DNA of 64,000 bases from Aquitalea aquatica (GTDB lineage Bacteria; Pseudomonadota; Gammaproteobacteria; Burkholderiales; Chromobacteriaceae): the NCBI RefSeq assembly GCF_013911085.1, contig NZ_JACERN010000022.1, positions 124,001-188,000 of the forward strand. The letters are read 5' to 3'. How positions within the stretch are numbered: position 1 is the stretch's first letter; every line of letters begins with the position of its first letter. The translations under genes were made by a program, and so were the position numbers. Positions 48,023-57,125 of this stretch are shown in pieces. The notes below the pieces were generated by a model, which was not told the DNA's origin, searched no databases, and was given only the letters and a program-made list of their open reading frames with translations.

Positions 48023-49252
48023 ATGTCCAGCTGGCTTGCCCGTATTTCCCCGGAACTGGTCGAACGTTTTCCCATTGGTGCCCGCGGCCACCATCTGCTG
48101 TTGCAACCTACGCTCGCCCCCACACCGCTGCTGTTGCCGCAGGCCGACCAGGCCCTGCTGCAGCGCTGGCTGGCCTTGCGCGTGATGCGCCAGCGCTGGA
48201 CCAGCTTGCTGGGGCAGGGCAGTGATGCGGCGCAAGCGGAAGACCTGCTGCGGCGCTTGCTGGAATGCGGCTGGTGCGAGGTGGAGCTGCATGCCGAGCC
48301 GGGCCGGCTCGGCCAGTGGGAGCCGTTTTGGGTTAGCTGGCGCGAGGTCTACCAGCTGCGCAGCCTGATCGGTCTGCCGGATGCCGACGCACGCGACGAA
48401 GTCGTGCAACTGTGGCGCGGCTGGCAGCCGCAGAACGGCATCCTGCAAGGCCTGGCCGACAGCCTGGCCCAGCGCCTGCAATCCTCCACACTGGAGCGGC
48501 GGCTGAAAATTGCCCAGGCACTGGATGGCTGGCTATCGGCCGGACTGTGGGGCACCGAGCGCCAGTTTTCGCAATATGCACTGGGGCGCAGCAAGGCTTT
48601 TGGCGAGGCCGACCGGCGCTGGCTGGCCGAGTTTGGCATTGCGCTGGAGGCTTGCGGCATCTCGCGCCATACCCCGCATGTGTTTTTGTCTGGCCCGCTG
48701 GAACTCTATGCCGGAGGTCAGCTGCTGCTGTCGGCCGGGCTGTTGCAAAGCGGGCTGGCGCTGGCACCAGAAGCGTTGCAGCAAGTAGATGCGGTACGTG
48801 GCGTGGTGCAGATGGTGCGCATCGTGGAAAACCTCAGCGTGTTCGAGGTACTGACCCGGCAGGCCGAACCGGTGCTCACCATCTGGGTGCCCGGTTATCC
48901 ACACCGGCGCTGGCTGCAGGCGGTGGGCCATCTGCTGGCGGTATTGCACTTGCCGGTGCAGGTGGCCTGTGACCTGGACCCGGCTGGTGTAGCCATCGCC
49001 CTGCAGGTGGGCGAGCTGGCCGGGCAGGCGGGCTGCGCCTGGCAGCCCTGGCACATGCAGGCGGACGAACTGACATTGGCGCATGGTGGCCAGCCCTTGA
49101 AAGAGGAAGACCAGCAGGCACTGGCCAGGCTGGCCCGGCTGCCGCTGCCACCCATGCTGGCTGATCTGTGCGCCGCCATGCTGGAGCGCCAGCTCAAGGT
49201 GGAGCAGGAGGCGTTGTTCATCGGCCACTGCGACGAGGGGCAGGCTGGCTGA
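48023..49252 (+). CDS. Toprim nuclease-like subunit, MksG/JetD type
   Basis: A 409-residue protein. The C-terminal 150 residues carry a Toprim-like core: glutamate in [12 protein letters not shown] (Glu269), a central [15 protein letters not shown] strand-turn, and the acidic pair in [13 protein letters not shown] (Asp317, Asp319). This is the catalytic pattern of JetD/MksG proteins, which nick or cut DNA captured by the SMC complex. The N-terminal 220 residues are helical and should contain the arm and winged-helix region. Unlike the three upstream genes it is not overlapping: 72 bp with a hairpin separate it, and I see no clear ribosome-binding site before the ATG. Catalytic residues appear intact. 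Confidence 0.83.
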   Translation: MSSWLARISPELVERFPIGARGHHLLLQPTLAPTPLLLPQADQALLQRWLALRVMRQRWTSLLGQGSDAAQAEDLLRRLLECGWCEVELHAEPGRLGQWEPFWVSWREVYQLRSLIGLPDADARDEVVQLWRGWQPQNGILQGLADSLAQRLQSSTLERRLKIAQALDGWLSAGLWGTERQFSQYALGRSKAFGEADRRWLAEFGIALEACGISRHTPHVFLSGPLELYAGGQLLLSAGLLQSGLALAPEALQQVDAVRGVVQMVRIVENLSVFEVLTRQAEPVLTIWVPGYPHRRWLQAVGHLLAVLHLPVQVACDLDPAGVAIALQVGELAGQAGCAWQPWHMQADELTLAHGGQPLKEEDQQALARLARLPLPPMLADLCAAMLERQLKVEQEALFIGHCDEGQAG

Positions 49253-49334
49253 GCATGGCCGTGCCTGCAAAGCGGATGACAGAACCGAGCGCTTGCTTGA
49301 TAATCATCGGCACTGCATCTTGAGCGGAGCAACC

Positions 49335-50198
49335 ATGCGTACCCTGACTTCCCTGCTTGGCAATTCCCAGAAACTGGACGGCGGCGCCATGTTCGGCAAT
49401 GCGCCGCGCGCCATGTGGAGCCAGTGGCTGGCCCCGGACGAGCAACACCGGGTGCCGCTGGCCTGTCGCTGCCTGCTGGTGCGCGAGGAAGATGGCCGGC
49501 GCATTCTGCTGGAGGCCGGTATCGGCGCCTTTTTTGCCCCGGAGCTGAAAACCCGCTACGGTGTGGTGGAAGACGGCCATGTGCTGCTGGACAATCTGGC
49601 GGCCGCCGGTAGCAGCCACGAAGATATCGATGTGGTCATCCTGTCTCACCTGCATTTTGATCATGTCGGCGGCCTGCTGGCCGCCTGGGATGGTGGCCCG
49701 GCGCGGCTGCTGTTTCCCAAGGCGCAGTTCGTGGTCAGCCGCACTGCCTGGCAGCGTGCCAAGGAGCCGCATGCCCGCGACCGCGCCTCCTTCATTCCCG
49801 AACTGATTACCCTGCTGGAAAACAGTGGCCGGCTGGTGCTGACCGATGGCGAAACGCCAGACTGCCTGCCGGTGGATTACCGCTTTCACCTGAGCGATGG
49901 CCATACCCCTGGCATGCTGTTGACCGAAATTCCGCTGGGCGAAGGCCCGGTGCTGTATGCCGCCGACCTTATCCCCGGCGCGTCCTGGATGCATGTGCCC
50001 ATCACCATGGGTTACGACCGGTTTCCGGAACAGCTGATCGATGAAAAGCGTGGTTTGCTGGATGACTTGCTGGCCCGACAAGGACGGTTATTCTTCACGC
50101 ATGATCCGCAACACGCGCTGGCCCGCGTGGCGCGTGATGGCAAAGGGCGGTTTCACGCTGCCGATGCGCTGGCACGGCTGACGGCGCTGGCCAGCTGA
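49335..50198 (+). CDS. MBL-fold metallohydrolase
   Basis: A 287-residue metallo-beta-lactamase-fold hydrolase. The metal-binding motif is [13 protein letters not shown]; further metal ligands are in [10 protein letters not shown] and FFTHDPQH near the C-terminus. The family includes lactonases, phosphodiesterases and thiol-ester hydrolases, so the substrate is open. The ATG at 49335 has GGAG a few bases upstream and gives the typical length. It starts 82 bp after the Toprim gene in the same direction; there is no terminator between, but a functional link is not shown. Confidence 0.88.
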   Translation: MRTLTSLLGNSQKLDGGAMFGNAPRAMWSQWLAPDEQHRVPLACRCLLVREEDGRRILLEAGIGAFFAPELKTRYGVVEDGHVLLDNLAAAGSSHEDIDVVILSHLHFDHVGGLLAAWDGGPARLLFPKAQFVVSRTAWQRAKEPHARDRASFIPELITLLENSGRLVLTDGETPDCLPVDYRFHLSDGHTPGMLLTEIPLGEGPVLYAADLIPGASWMHVPITMGYDRFPEQLIDEKRGLLDDLLARQGRLFFTHDPQHALARVARDGKGRFHAADALARLTALAS

Positions 50199-50321
50199 CT
50201 GTGGCATTTGTTTAACATTTTGCACGCTGGCAGCGGTCTTGCAGCGTGCTCGTCGGCGGCGGCCTTTCCCGGCTGGGGCCTGCCGCCATCCTCCAGCCTG
50301 CTCTGCAAGTGATTGTATTAT

Positions 50322-50402
50322 TTGATCAAACAATTACGTAAAAGATATGTGTTATTCGGTAAGTTGTTGTTTGTATGATTGTATATAATAATTTTTGATC
50401 AA
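50322..50402. promoter_or_regulatory. AT-rich patch with two TTGATCAA palindromes and a TATAAT
   Basis: In this interval between 50290 and 50430 the GC-rich composition gives way to AT-rich DNA. It holds TTTGATCAAA (50321-50330) and TTGATCAA (50395-50402), their centres 73 bp apart, flanking a perfect TATAAT at 50384-50389. No good -35 element is visible. It may be a promoter region with paired operator sites, or an H-NS-type silenced patch. Confidence 0.4.
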
Positions 50403-50409
50403 TTGTGTT

Positions 50410-50587
50410 GGAAATATTTCACAAAAACATCGACAGACCATCAGCTGCCCGCTTATGCTGACCGCTTCTGACTGGATGCTGTCCGGCGCGCCTTGACGGC
50501 GGCCGCAGCAGCTCCTTGCAGTTTGTTGATGGGGAATACATCTCGTGGGGGATGTCGTTGACCGGGGCTACGGCTCCGGTTTTTTTT
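50410..50587 (+). ncRNA. Candidate small RNA between the MBL hydrolase and EamA genes
   Basis: A transcript starting just after the TATAAT at 50384 and ending at the terminator at 50561-50587 would be about 190 nt with no convincing reading frame. The 3' part contains a CATC/GATG hairpin and the UACG-capped terminator. The 5' end is not defined by sequence; the start given here is approximate. It does not match any sRNA family I can recall. Confidence 0.35.
50561..50587 (+). terminator. UACG-capped terminator inside the 740-bp gap
   Basis: ACCGGGGC and GCTCCGGT form an 8-bp stem (one G-U pair) with a UACG tetraloop, followed by eight T. It lies about 360 bp after the MBL hydrolase stop and 350 bp before the EamA start. 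Confidence 0.85.
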
Positions 50588-50691
50588 GCCTGGAAGATTG
50601 ACATTCTTGTTCTGGATACAAGGCGTCACCCCCATTCACTCCACGTTGTGATGCGACCCAATTCCCGTGGCGCGCGCCGTTGTAGCCGGGA

Positions 50692-50797
50692 CCGGGCAAG
50701 GTTTTAAGCCGCCACCCTGTTTGAGCCATTCGACCTTAGCGAATGGCGAGTTCGGCGGCACCTTGCCCGGCCTGCCTGCTCGGCGGGCAGTCCCGCC
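50692..50797 (+). promoter_or_regulatory. Strongly folding element upstream of the EamA transporter
   Basis: Nested perfect pairings: CCGGGCAAGGT (50692-50702) with ACCTTGCCCGG (50760-50770); GCCGCC (50708-50713) with GGCGGC (50754-50759); GCCATTCG (50725-50732) with CGAATGGC (50740-50747). A second hairpin GGCGGG-CAGT-CCCGCC follows at 50782-50797. In all, 25 pairs occur in 79 nt of the first unit. It is not followed by a T-tract. It may be a leader RNA of the transporter gene or a mobile palindromic element. Confidence 0.5.
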
Positions 50798-50940
50798 ATG
50801 AAAACGGTTCCGCGTAGCGGGCAGACGAGGTGGTGTGTGGCAATCTTCACTCTGGCCGGTCTGCTCGCAGACATGAGTGCATGCATGTTGCACCGCAAAA
50901 TAGTTGCCAGCTTTCCACCCGGCATGGCATGGTTCAAGCC

Positions 50941-51843
50941 ATGACTTCTCCGCGTTCTTCCAACACTGTTGCCTATTGCCTGCTCACCTTGGCCGCCCTG
51001 TTCTGGGCTGGCAATTTCGTACTGGGCCGTGCCGTCCATGCCAGCATCCCACCCTTGACCCTGGCTTTTGGCCGCTGGCTGATTGCCTTGTGCATCCTGC
51101 TGCCGCTGGGACTCAAGCCCCTGCTGGCGCAGCGCAAACTGTGGCAGCCACACTGGAGGCGCATCATCCTGCTGGCCTTGCTGGGCATCGCCGCCTTCAA
51201 TTCGCTGGTGTATCTGGGTTTGCAGTCCACCAGCGCCACCAACGGGGTGCTGCTCAATTCCTTTATCCCCATCCTGATCGTGCTGCTGGGGGCCTTGTGC
51301 TTCCGCATGCCGCTGAATCGTGGCCAGCTGCTGGCAGTGCTGCTGTCCTTTAGCGGGGTGTTGCTGCTGGTGGCGCATGGCGAGCCGGCGCGACTGTTGG
51401 CTCTGGATATCAATCAGGGTGATGCACTGGTGTTTGCCGCTATGCTGGCCTGGGCACTGTACACCCTGCTGCTGCGCGGCCTGCCGGCGGGGCTGGACCG
51501 ACTGGGCCTGCTGACCCTGCTGGTGGCCATCGGCTTGCTGGCCATCCTGCCCTTGTTCCTGCTGGAATATGCCCACGGACGGCGGGCCGTGCCGAATCTG
51601 TCCACGCTGGCCAGCTTTGCCTATGTCGGTACGCTGCCTTCGGTGCTGGCTTATCATTTTTACAATCAAGGCGTGGCGCGAGTGGGCGCGGCACGGGCGG
51701 GCAGTTTCATTCACCTGATGCCAGCCTTTGGTGCCGTGTTGTCCATGCTGCTATTGGGTGAAGCCATCCATGGCTACCACCTGTTGGGAATTGCTGCCAT
51801 TCTGGGCGGCGTGTTGCTGTCCGCACGCAGCGCAGGACGTTAA
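50941..51843 (+). CDS. EamA/DMT-family transporter
   Basis: A 300-residue inner membrane protein with ten hydrophobic helices arranged as two EamA repeats; LTLAALFWAGNFVLGRAVHA opens the first and ALYTLLLRGLPAGLDRLGLL begins the second. Such proteins export metabolites or amino acids; the substrate is unknown. I choose the ATG at 50941; earlier in-frame starts at 50929 and 50881 exist. No Shine-Dalgarno is evident, and CATGGC/GCCATG pairing around 50923-50943 could mask the start. The strongly structured leader upstream may regulate it. Confidence 0.88.
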   Translation: MTSPRSSNTVAYCLLTLAALFWAGNFVLGRAVHASIPPLTLAFGRWLIALCILLPLGLKPLLAQRKLWQPHWRRIILLALLGIAAFNSLVYLGLQSTSATNGVLLNSFIPILIVLLGALCFRMPLNRGQLLAVLLSFSGVLLLVAHGEPARLLALDINQGDALVFAAMLAWALYTLLLRGLPAGLDRLGLLTLLVAIGLLAILPLFLLEYAHGRRAVPNLSTLASFAYVGTLPSVLAYHFYNQGVARVGAARAGSFIHLMPAFGAVLSMLLLGEAIHGYHLLGIAAILGGVLLSARSAGR

Positions 51844-51885
51844 TGTATGCAGGCTGCGCTTGGCGTAGCCGGGAAAGGTTGAATC

Positions 51886-52944
51886 ATGAGTCGTTTCTGG
51901 AGTCCGGTGGTGCATCAGCTCACGCCCTATGTGCCGGGCGAACAGCCCAAGCTGGATACGCTGATCAAGCTCAATACCAATGAAAATCCCTACGGGCCCT
52001 CGCCCAAGGTGCTGGCGGCCATCCGTGCGGCCACCGACGACAGCCTGCGCCTGTATCCGGACCCGAGCGGCGACAAGCTGAAGGACGCCATTGCCCGCTA
52101 CCATGGCGTGAGCAAGCAGCAGGTGTTCGTGGGCAACAGCTCGGACGAGGTGCTGGGCATGGTGTTCCAGGCCCTGCTCAAGCACGAGCAGCCCTTGCTG
52201 ATGCCGGACATCAGCTATGGTTTTTATCCGGTGTATTGCGGCCTGTTTGGCATTCAGGCGCAGCAGGTGCCGCTGGATGACAGCCTGAGCATCCAGGTGG
52301 AAGACTACCGCCAGCCCTGCGGCGGGGTGATTCTGGCCAATCCGAACGCGCCTACTGGCCGCCTGCTGCCACTGTCGGCCATCCGCCAGTTGCTGGACGA
52401 TCACCCGGACCAAGTTGTTGTGATCGACGAAGCCTATGTCGATTTTGGTGGTGAAACTGCCATCGCGCTGGTGAATGACTATCCCAACCTGCTGGTGGTG
52501 CACACCCTGTCCAAATCCCGCTCGCTGGCCGGGCTACGCGTGGGTTACGCCATTGGCCAAACCGAGCTGATCGAGGGGCTGGAGCGGGTGAAAAACAGCT
52601 TCAACGCCTACCCGCTGGACCGGCTGGCGCTGGCTGGTGCGGTGGCCTCGTTTGAGGATGACGACTACTTCCGCCACACCTGTCAGGCGGTGATGCGCAC
52701 GCGCGCACAGCTGACCACGCAGCTGCAGGCGCTGGGCTTTGAAGTATTGCCCTCGGCGGCCAATTTCGTGTTTGCCCGCCACCCGCAGCACGATGCCGCC
52801 ATGCTGGCCAACGGCTTGCGCCAGCAGGCGGTGATCGTGCGTCACTTCACTGCGCCACGTATCAATCAGTATCTGCGCATCAGCATCGGCACCGATGCCG
52901 AATGCGCGCGGCTGGTGCAAGTGCTGGGCAGCCTGTTGTCCTGA
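51886..52944 (+). CDS. hisC: Histidinol-phosphate aminotransferase
   Basis: A 352-residue class I/II PLP enzyme converting imidazole-acetol phosphate to histidinol phosphate. Typical elements are [20 protein letters not shown], the phosphate-binding [38 protein letters not shown] and the PLP lysine Lys210 in [19 protein letters not shown]. Length matches HisC. It is alone here, away from other his genes, so it could be a second copy or act on other aromatic substrates. Confidence 0.93.
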   Translation: MSRFWSPVVHQLTPYVPGEQPKLDTLIKLNTNENPYGPSPKVLAAIRAATDDSLRLYPDPSGDKLKDAIARYHGVSKQQVFVGNSSDEVLGMVFQALLKHEQPLLMPDISYGFYPVYCGLFGIQAQQVPLDDSLSIQVEDYRQPCGGVILANPNAPTGRLLPLSAIRQLLDDHPDQVVVIDEAYVDFGGETAIALVNDYPNLLVVHTLSKSRSLAGLRVGYAIGQTELIEGLERVKNSFNAYPLDRLALAGAVASFEDDDYFRHTCQAVMRTRAQLTTQLQALGFEVLPSAANFVFARHPQHDAAMLANGLRQQAVIVRHFTAPRINQYLRISIGTDAECARLVQVLGSLLS

Positions 52945-52993
52945 GCCGCGACCCATCCCCGGCAGAATCCCTTCATCTTCATAAGGAGCAGAC

Positions 52994-53383
52994 ATGAGCG
53001 AACAAGACCGCGCCGCCGGCAAGGCCCGCCGCACCCAGGTGATGGGCGAGGCTTTTGTCGAACGGGCGATGAGCAATCTGGATGGCTTTTCCGCCCCCTT
53101 GCAGGACTGGCTGAACGAACATGCCTGGGGCAGCACGTGGCAGCGCGAGGGGCTGGACCTGAAAACCCGCAGCCTGATCACCTGCGCCATGCTGGCGGCG
53201 CTGGGTCGCAGCACCGAGCTGAAAGGCCATGTGCGTGGTGCCATCAACAATGGCGCCAGCCTGGTGGAAATCCGCGAAGTGCTGCTGCACAGCGCGGTGT
53301 ATGGCGGCGCACCTGCTGCCGTGGAAGCGTTTCGCAGTGCGCGTGAAGTGCTGAACGAGCTGGGACTCAAGCTGGAAGAATAG
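52994..53383 (+). CDS. Carboxymuconolactone decarboxylase-family protein
   Basis: A 129-residue helical protein of the PcaC/CMD family. LKTRSLITCAMLAALGRSTE, LKGHVRGAINNGASLVEIRE and HSAVYGGAPAAVEAFRSARE match 4-carboxymuconolactone decarboxylase closely. That enzyme acts in the protocatechuate branch of the beta-ketoadipate pathway, but no other pca gene is near, so the substrate here is uncertain. AAGGAG lies 7 nt before the ATG. The related AhpD-type CxxC peroxidase motif is absent. Confidence 0.9.
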   Translation: MSEQDRAAGKARRTQVMGEAFVERAMSNLDGFSAPLQDWLNEHAWGSTWQREGLDLKTRSLITCAMLAALGRSTELKGHVRGAINNGASLVEIREVLLHSAVYGGAPAAVEAFRSAREVLNELGLKLEE

Positions 53384-53491
53384 ACGGACTGGTATCAGGG
53401 TTGATTTTCTGCCGCCAGGCCCCACACTGAGTGCATCCCCACCCCGGCGGCCAGTCACAGCATTGGCCGCTCTTGCTTGAAGGACATGAAG

Positions 53492-53989
53492 ATGGCATCT
53501 GTAACCCTGCGCGGTAACCCGGTTGAAGTGGCTGGCACCCTGCCGGTCAAGGGCGACAAGGCTCCGGCCCTGACGCTGACCAATGGTGATCTGGCCGACG
53601 TGACCCTGGCTGATTTCGCCGGCAAGAAGAAAATCGTCAACATCTTCCCCAGCGTCGATACCCCGACCTGCGCCACCTCGGTACGCAAGTTCAATGAAAA
53701 GGCTGCCGGCAAGGCCGACACCGTGGTGCTGTGCGTATCCGCCGACCTGCCGTTTGCCCAGAAGCGCTTCTGCGGCGCCGAAGGCATCGAGAACGTGGTG
53801 AACCTGTCCACCTTCCGCAATGCCGACTTCCTGCAAGCCTGGGGCGTGAAGCTGGCTGCTGGCCCGCTGGCCGGCCTGACCGCCCGCGCCGTGGTGGTGC
53901 TGGATGCCGACAACACCGTGCTGCACAGCGAGCTGGTAGCCGAAATCGGCAACGAGCCGGATTACGAGGCAGCCTTGGCCGCGCTGTAA
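53492..53989 (+). CDS. tpx: Thiol peroxidase Tpx
   Basis: A 165-residue atypical 2-Cys peroxiredoxin that reduces hydroperoxides using thioredoxin. The peroxidatic cysteine is Cys60 in [16 protein letters not shown] and the resolving one Cys94 in QKRFCGAEG; an extra cysteine is at 81. The start at 53492 has AAGGA 7 nt upstream and gives the family N-terminus [15 protein letters not shown]. It is followed by a strong terminator. A CMD-family gene precedes it by about 110 bp. Confidence 0.96.
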   Translation: MASVTLRGNPVEVAGTLPVKGDKAPALTLTNGDLADVTLADFAGKKKIVNIFPSVDTPTCATSVRKFNEKAAGKADTVVLCVSADLPFAQKRFCGAEGIENVVNLSTFRNADFLQAWGVKLAAGPLAGLTARAVVVLDADNTVLHSELVAEIGNEPDYEAALAAL

Positions 53990-54015
53990 TCAGCCCGTTG
54001 CTACACAGTAAAGGT

Positions 54016-54046
54016 AAAACGGCAGCCAGTAATGGCTGCCGTTTTT
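54016..54046. terminator. Terminator between tpx and the converging receptor genes
   Basis: AAAACGGCAGCCA and TGGCTGCCGTTTT form a perfect 13-bp stem with a GTAA loop; A and T flanks allow function on both strands. Confidence 0.92.
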
Positions 54047-54064
54047 CATGGGCAAATCACCGCC

Positions 54065-55348
54065 TCAGCCGGCGTCGTGGGCCTGGGCGGTATGCGGTCC
54101 GCTGTGGCTGGCGCGGATGGTGGTCTCACCCTGTGTGCTGTTAAGTACTTCCGGGCGAGTGCCCAGTTGCGACAGCTTGTCGCGGTGGCGTTCTGCCAGG
54201 CGCTGGTAGTGTTCGTCGGAGCGGCGGAAGAAAATCAGCTCCTTGTCGGTCATGCGCCTGACCTTGGTGGCCTCCACCGCGGCCTCGTGAGCCAGCAGGC
54301 TGCTCTGTTCGGCCATGTCGCGAATGCGCAGTCCCAGCTGGCTGATATCCTCGACGGCGCGGCCCAGCTTTTGTAGCTCGGCCACCGTGCTTTCCAGCTT
54401 GGCCTGCAGGCGCTCGCTGGACAGGCCACCCGGCTGGCGGCTTTGCTGCAGGATGTCGGCACTCAGCCCGGCCAGCAGCTGGGCCACTTGCTGGCTTTGC
54501 TCGCCATACTGGATTTGCTGGCGGGTCTGCTCCACCACGCGGGTGGTCAGCTCCAGCACTTGCTGGCTCTGGCCTTCGCTGTGGATGGCCGAGACATGCA
54601 CGTCCTGCATCACCTCCAGCAGCTTGTCCAGTGCCAGGTTGACATGGCGGGCGGCCTGGCCAAGCTCATCCTGGCTGGTGTCGGGCAAGCGGGCAGCGGT
54701 ATTGCCGGCGGCAATCTTGTCGGCAGCCAGGCACATCATCAGAATGCGGTTTTTCAGGGCGCGGGCGGTTGCCAGCTGCAGCAGCACCACGACGATGCCC
54801 ACCAGCACCAGCGGGCCGAGAATGGCAAACAACAGCCGGCCCACCGTGGTCTGCATGTCGGCTTCGACCATGCTCAGGCCATCGTGCTCGGCTTGCAGTT
54901 GCTGATCGATGGCTTCGATTAGCGGCAGCATGTGCATCTTGTAGGCGGCATCCGGAATGTTCAGCGCATCTTCCGGCGAGGTTTCGGCAATTTTCAGCGC
55001 GCTGGCAATCTGGCGGGTAAAGGCTTCCCAGCGCTGGGTCAGTGTCTGGTCGAAGCTGTCGCGCCGTTCGCTGGGCAGGGCGGGCAGGATGTCACCGCGC
55101 AGTTGCTGTACCTGCCGGCTGGTATCGGCCAGCTGGCGGGCGGTGCTGTCCAGCATGGGGTCGGCGCGCGCCAGGCTGAGCATGGCGGCTTTCAGTTGAT
55201 TCAGGTGGGCCGACAGCGCCTGACGCTGGCGGTATTGTTCGAATTGATGGGTCAGCGAATACAGTTGCACACCGGTCAGCGACAGTGCCAGCACCAGGCT
55301 GAGCAGGGTGAAGGCAATGGTAAGCCAGAGGCGTTTGACGAGCGACAT
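54065..55348 (-). CDS. Receptor-like HAMP protein lacking the chemoreceptor tip
   Basis: About 427 residues. It has a first membrane helix (about 8-30), a periplasmic helical domain (about 30-175), a second membrane helix (about 178-200), a HAMP domain (ALKNRILMMCLAADKIAAGN) and a coiled coil. The coiled coil matches chemoreceptors up to SSLLAHEAAVEATK, then diverges; the conserved tip found in the next gene ([18 protein letters not shown]) and the returning helix are missing. It therefore cannot bind CheA/CheW in the normal way. It is a tandem paralog of the adjacent receptor gene (compare MSLVKRLWLTIAFTL with [15 protein letters not shown]). An in-frame ATG 30 bases upstream exists. Confidence 0.85.
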   Translation of the reverse strand: MSLVKRLWLTIAFTLLSLVLALSLTGVQLYSLTHQFEQYRQRQALSAHLNQLKAAMLSLARADPMLDSTARQLADTSRQVQQLRGDILPALPSERRDSFDQTLTQRWEAFTRQIASALKIAETSPEDALNIPDAAYKMHMLPLIEAIDQQLQAEHDGLSMVEADMQTTVGRLLFAILGPLVLVGIVVVLLQLATARALKNRILMMCLAADKIAAGNTAARLPDTSQDELGQAARHVNLALDKLLEVMQDVHVSAIHSEGQSQQVLELTTRVVEQTRQQIQYGEQSQQVAQLLAGLSADILQQSRQPGGLSSERLQAKLESTVAELQKLGRAVEDISQLGLRIRDMAEQSSLLAHEAAVEATKVRRMTDKELIFFRRSDEHYQRLAERHRDKLSQLGTRPEVLNSTQGETTIRASHSGPHTAQAHDAG

Positions 55349-55417
55349 GGCAGGCTGTCCACAATGGAAAGCCAACACGCTACGGCAAGATCATGACGCG
55401 GGTGTGACGGTTTTATG

Positions 55418-56968
55418 TCAGGTCACACCCGGATGGCGGACTAGGCTGTGTGCAGGCGGAACCAGCTGAGCGCCTGGTTCAGCACGCTGGCCGATTCCGC
55501 CAGCTGGCGCATGACCGGGCTGGCGGATGCTGTTGCCAGCCTCGCTCTGCTGCTGGCGCGAATGGCTGATATTGCCCATCAGCTCGTCCAGCCTTGCTAG
55601 GGTTTCATCCACGCTGGAGAGGGCGGCATCCAGCGATTGCTGGGCATGCTGGTTGTCGTGGCTGGCCTTGCCGGCGGTATCGATGGCATCGCCCAAGGAC
55701 TGCTTGACGGTTTCCACCTTGGCCAGGCTGTCGAAAATACGCGAGGTGGCGCTGGCGGTGCGCTCGGACAGCTTGCGCACTTCGTCGGCCACCACGGCAA
55801 AGCCACGTCCTTGCTCGCCGGCGCGGGCGGCCTCGATGGCGGCATTCAGTGCCAGCAGATTGGTCTGGTCGGCCACATCGCGGATCAGCGTGCTGATCTG
55901 GGCGATGTCGCCAATCGACTGGTTCAACTGCTGCATTTCCTGCATGGCAATGCCGATACGGGCGGCCAGATGCTGCATGGCGCTGGCATTGGCATTGCCC
56001 AGCTGACGTGCCTGTTCGGTGCGTTGCAAGGCCTGGCGCGAGCCGGCCTCTGCCTGCTCAATGAATTGCGCCACGCTGTCGGCCTGGCTGGCAATTTGCG
56101 CGGCTGCCTCATTGCTCAGATTGGCCTTGCCGGTTTGCAGACGGCTGGCATCCGCCGCCTGGCTGGTGAGTAATTGCAGGTGCTGGCTGTCGCGCTGGTT
56201 GCGGCTGGCGTGCTGGTGCACATTGGTCAGTAGCTCGCTCAGGCGCTCGAGAAAGCGGTTGATGCGGGCCGACATCTGCGCCAGCTCGTCCTTGCCGTTT
56301 TCCGGCAGGCGCGAGGCCAGATTGCCCTCGCTCAGCGCATCGACGGCATGGCCCATGGCGGCCATCTGCCCTTTCAGGCGGCGCGCCAGTGCCAGCTGGA
56401 TCAGCACCACGGCCAGGCTGGCCAGCGCCAGCGGCCCCAGAATGAGCACGGCCAGCCGGCCCAGCATGCCGTGCATGGCGGCTTCTTCGCTGCTCTGGCT
56501 ACTGCTGGCCAGTGCCAGTTGTTTGTCGAGCAGCGCCACCAGCGGCACCAGGCTTTGCTGATAGGCTTGCTCCGGAATCGACAGCGCATCCTGCGGCGCG
56601 CTCTGGGCAATGGTGAGCGCACTTTCCAGATTGCGGGTGTATTCCTGCCACAGCTGGCCGGTCTGCTCCTTGAAGGTCTTGGCCTGCGCGTCGGGCAGGT
56701 TGGCGGCGATATTCACGCTCAGTCGTGCGACTTGCTGCTTGATCTGCTGCAGGTGCTGGGCGGTGTCCGGCTGCAAGGGGTCGGCGCGTGCCAGGCTCAG
56801 TACACCGGCCTTGAACTGGTAGAGATTGGCCGACAGCTGCTGATGCTGGCTATAGTCGTCCACGTGCTGGGTAAGCGAGAACAACTGCTGGCTGGTGACG
56901 GCCAGCACGATAAGCAGGCTGGCCACGGTAAACAGAATGGTCAGCCATAAGCGCTTGATCAGGGACAT
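55418..56968 (-). CDS. Methyl-accepting chemotaxis protein with apparent 3' frameshift
   Basis: A chemoreceptor of 516 residues as read. Membrane helices near 8-30 and 180-202 flank a periplasmic helical sensor; HAMP and a cytoplasmic signalling domain follow, with the tip [20 protein letters not shown] then [15 protein letters not shown] near residue 380. The last residues ([19 protein letters not shown]) look like noise. In the next frame the same DNA reads [19 protein letters not shown] then RLHTA and a stop at 55441, a normal receptor end. One extra base near 55510-55535 would explain this. It may be a real mutation or a sequence error. Confidence 0.88.
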   Translation of the reverse strand: MSLIKRLWLTILFTVASLLIVLAVTSQQLFSLTQHVDDYSQHQQLSANLYQFKAGVLSLARADPLQPDTAQHLQQIKQQVARLSVNIAANLPDAQAKTFKEQTGQLWQEYTRNLESALTIAQSAPQDALSIPEQAYQQSLVPLVALLDKQLALASSSQSSEEAAMHGMLGRLAVLILGPLALASLAVVLIQLALARRLKGQMAAMGHAVDALSEGNLASRLPENGKDELAQMSARINRFLERLSELLTNVHQHASRNQRDSQHLQLLTSQAADASRLQTGKANLSNEAAAQIASQADSVAQFIEQAEAGSRQALQRTEQARQLGNANASAMQHLAARIGIAMQEMQQLNQSIGDIAQISTLIRDVADQTNLLALNAAIEAARAGEQGRGFAVVADEVRKLSERTASATSRIFDSLAKVETVKQSLGDAIDTAGKASHDNQHAQQSLDAALSSVDETLARLDELMGNISHSRQQQSEAGNSIRQPGHAPAGGIGQRAEPGAQLVPPAHSLVRHPGVT

Positions 56969-57125
56969 GACATGCTGCTTCAGGACGGATAATGCTGCGC
57001 AGTGTAGACCGGGGATATGACATTCCCGTGGCCTGACTTAATGCCAAATGATTTAATTGAATAGGAATGGCCGGGTTTTTTAATAATTTATTTAAATAGT
57101 AGATTTAAAATAATGCAAGCCCGGG

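Noticed and set aside
44903-48481. A 1192-codon open frame antisense to the SMC-type ATPase gene
   Set aside because: It runs opposite a gene with clear Walker and SGGQ motifs, has a Gln/Ala/His/Leu-rich composition typical of antisense frames in GC-rich DNA, and shows no domain I recognise.
50321-50402. FNR boxes
   Set aside because: The FNR consensus has four bases between TTGAT and ATCAA; these palindromes have none.
50692-50770. Possible integron attC site
   Set aside because: The size and folding fit, but the required RYYYAAC and GTTRRRY core sites are absent.
50692-50873. A known riboswitch class (guanidine, TPP, FMN, SAM, cobalamin)
   Set aside because: None of the conserved loop sequences I remember for these classes is present, so only an unclassified structured element is reported.
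50636-50893. An 85-codon minus-strand frame over the folded leader
   Set aside because: It is explained by the palindromic structure of the region and has no start signals.
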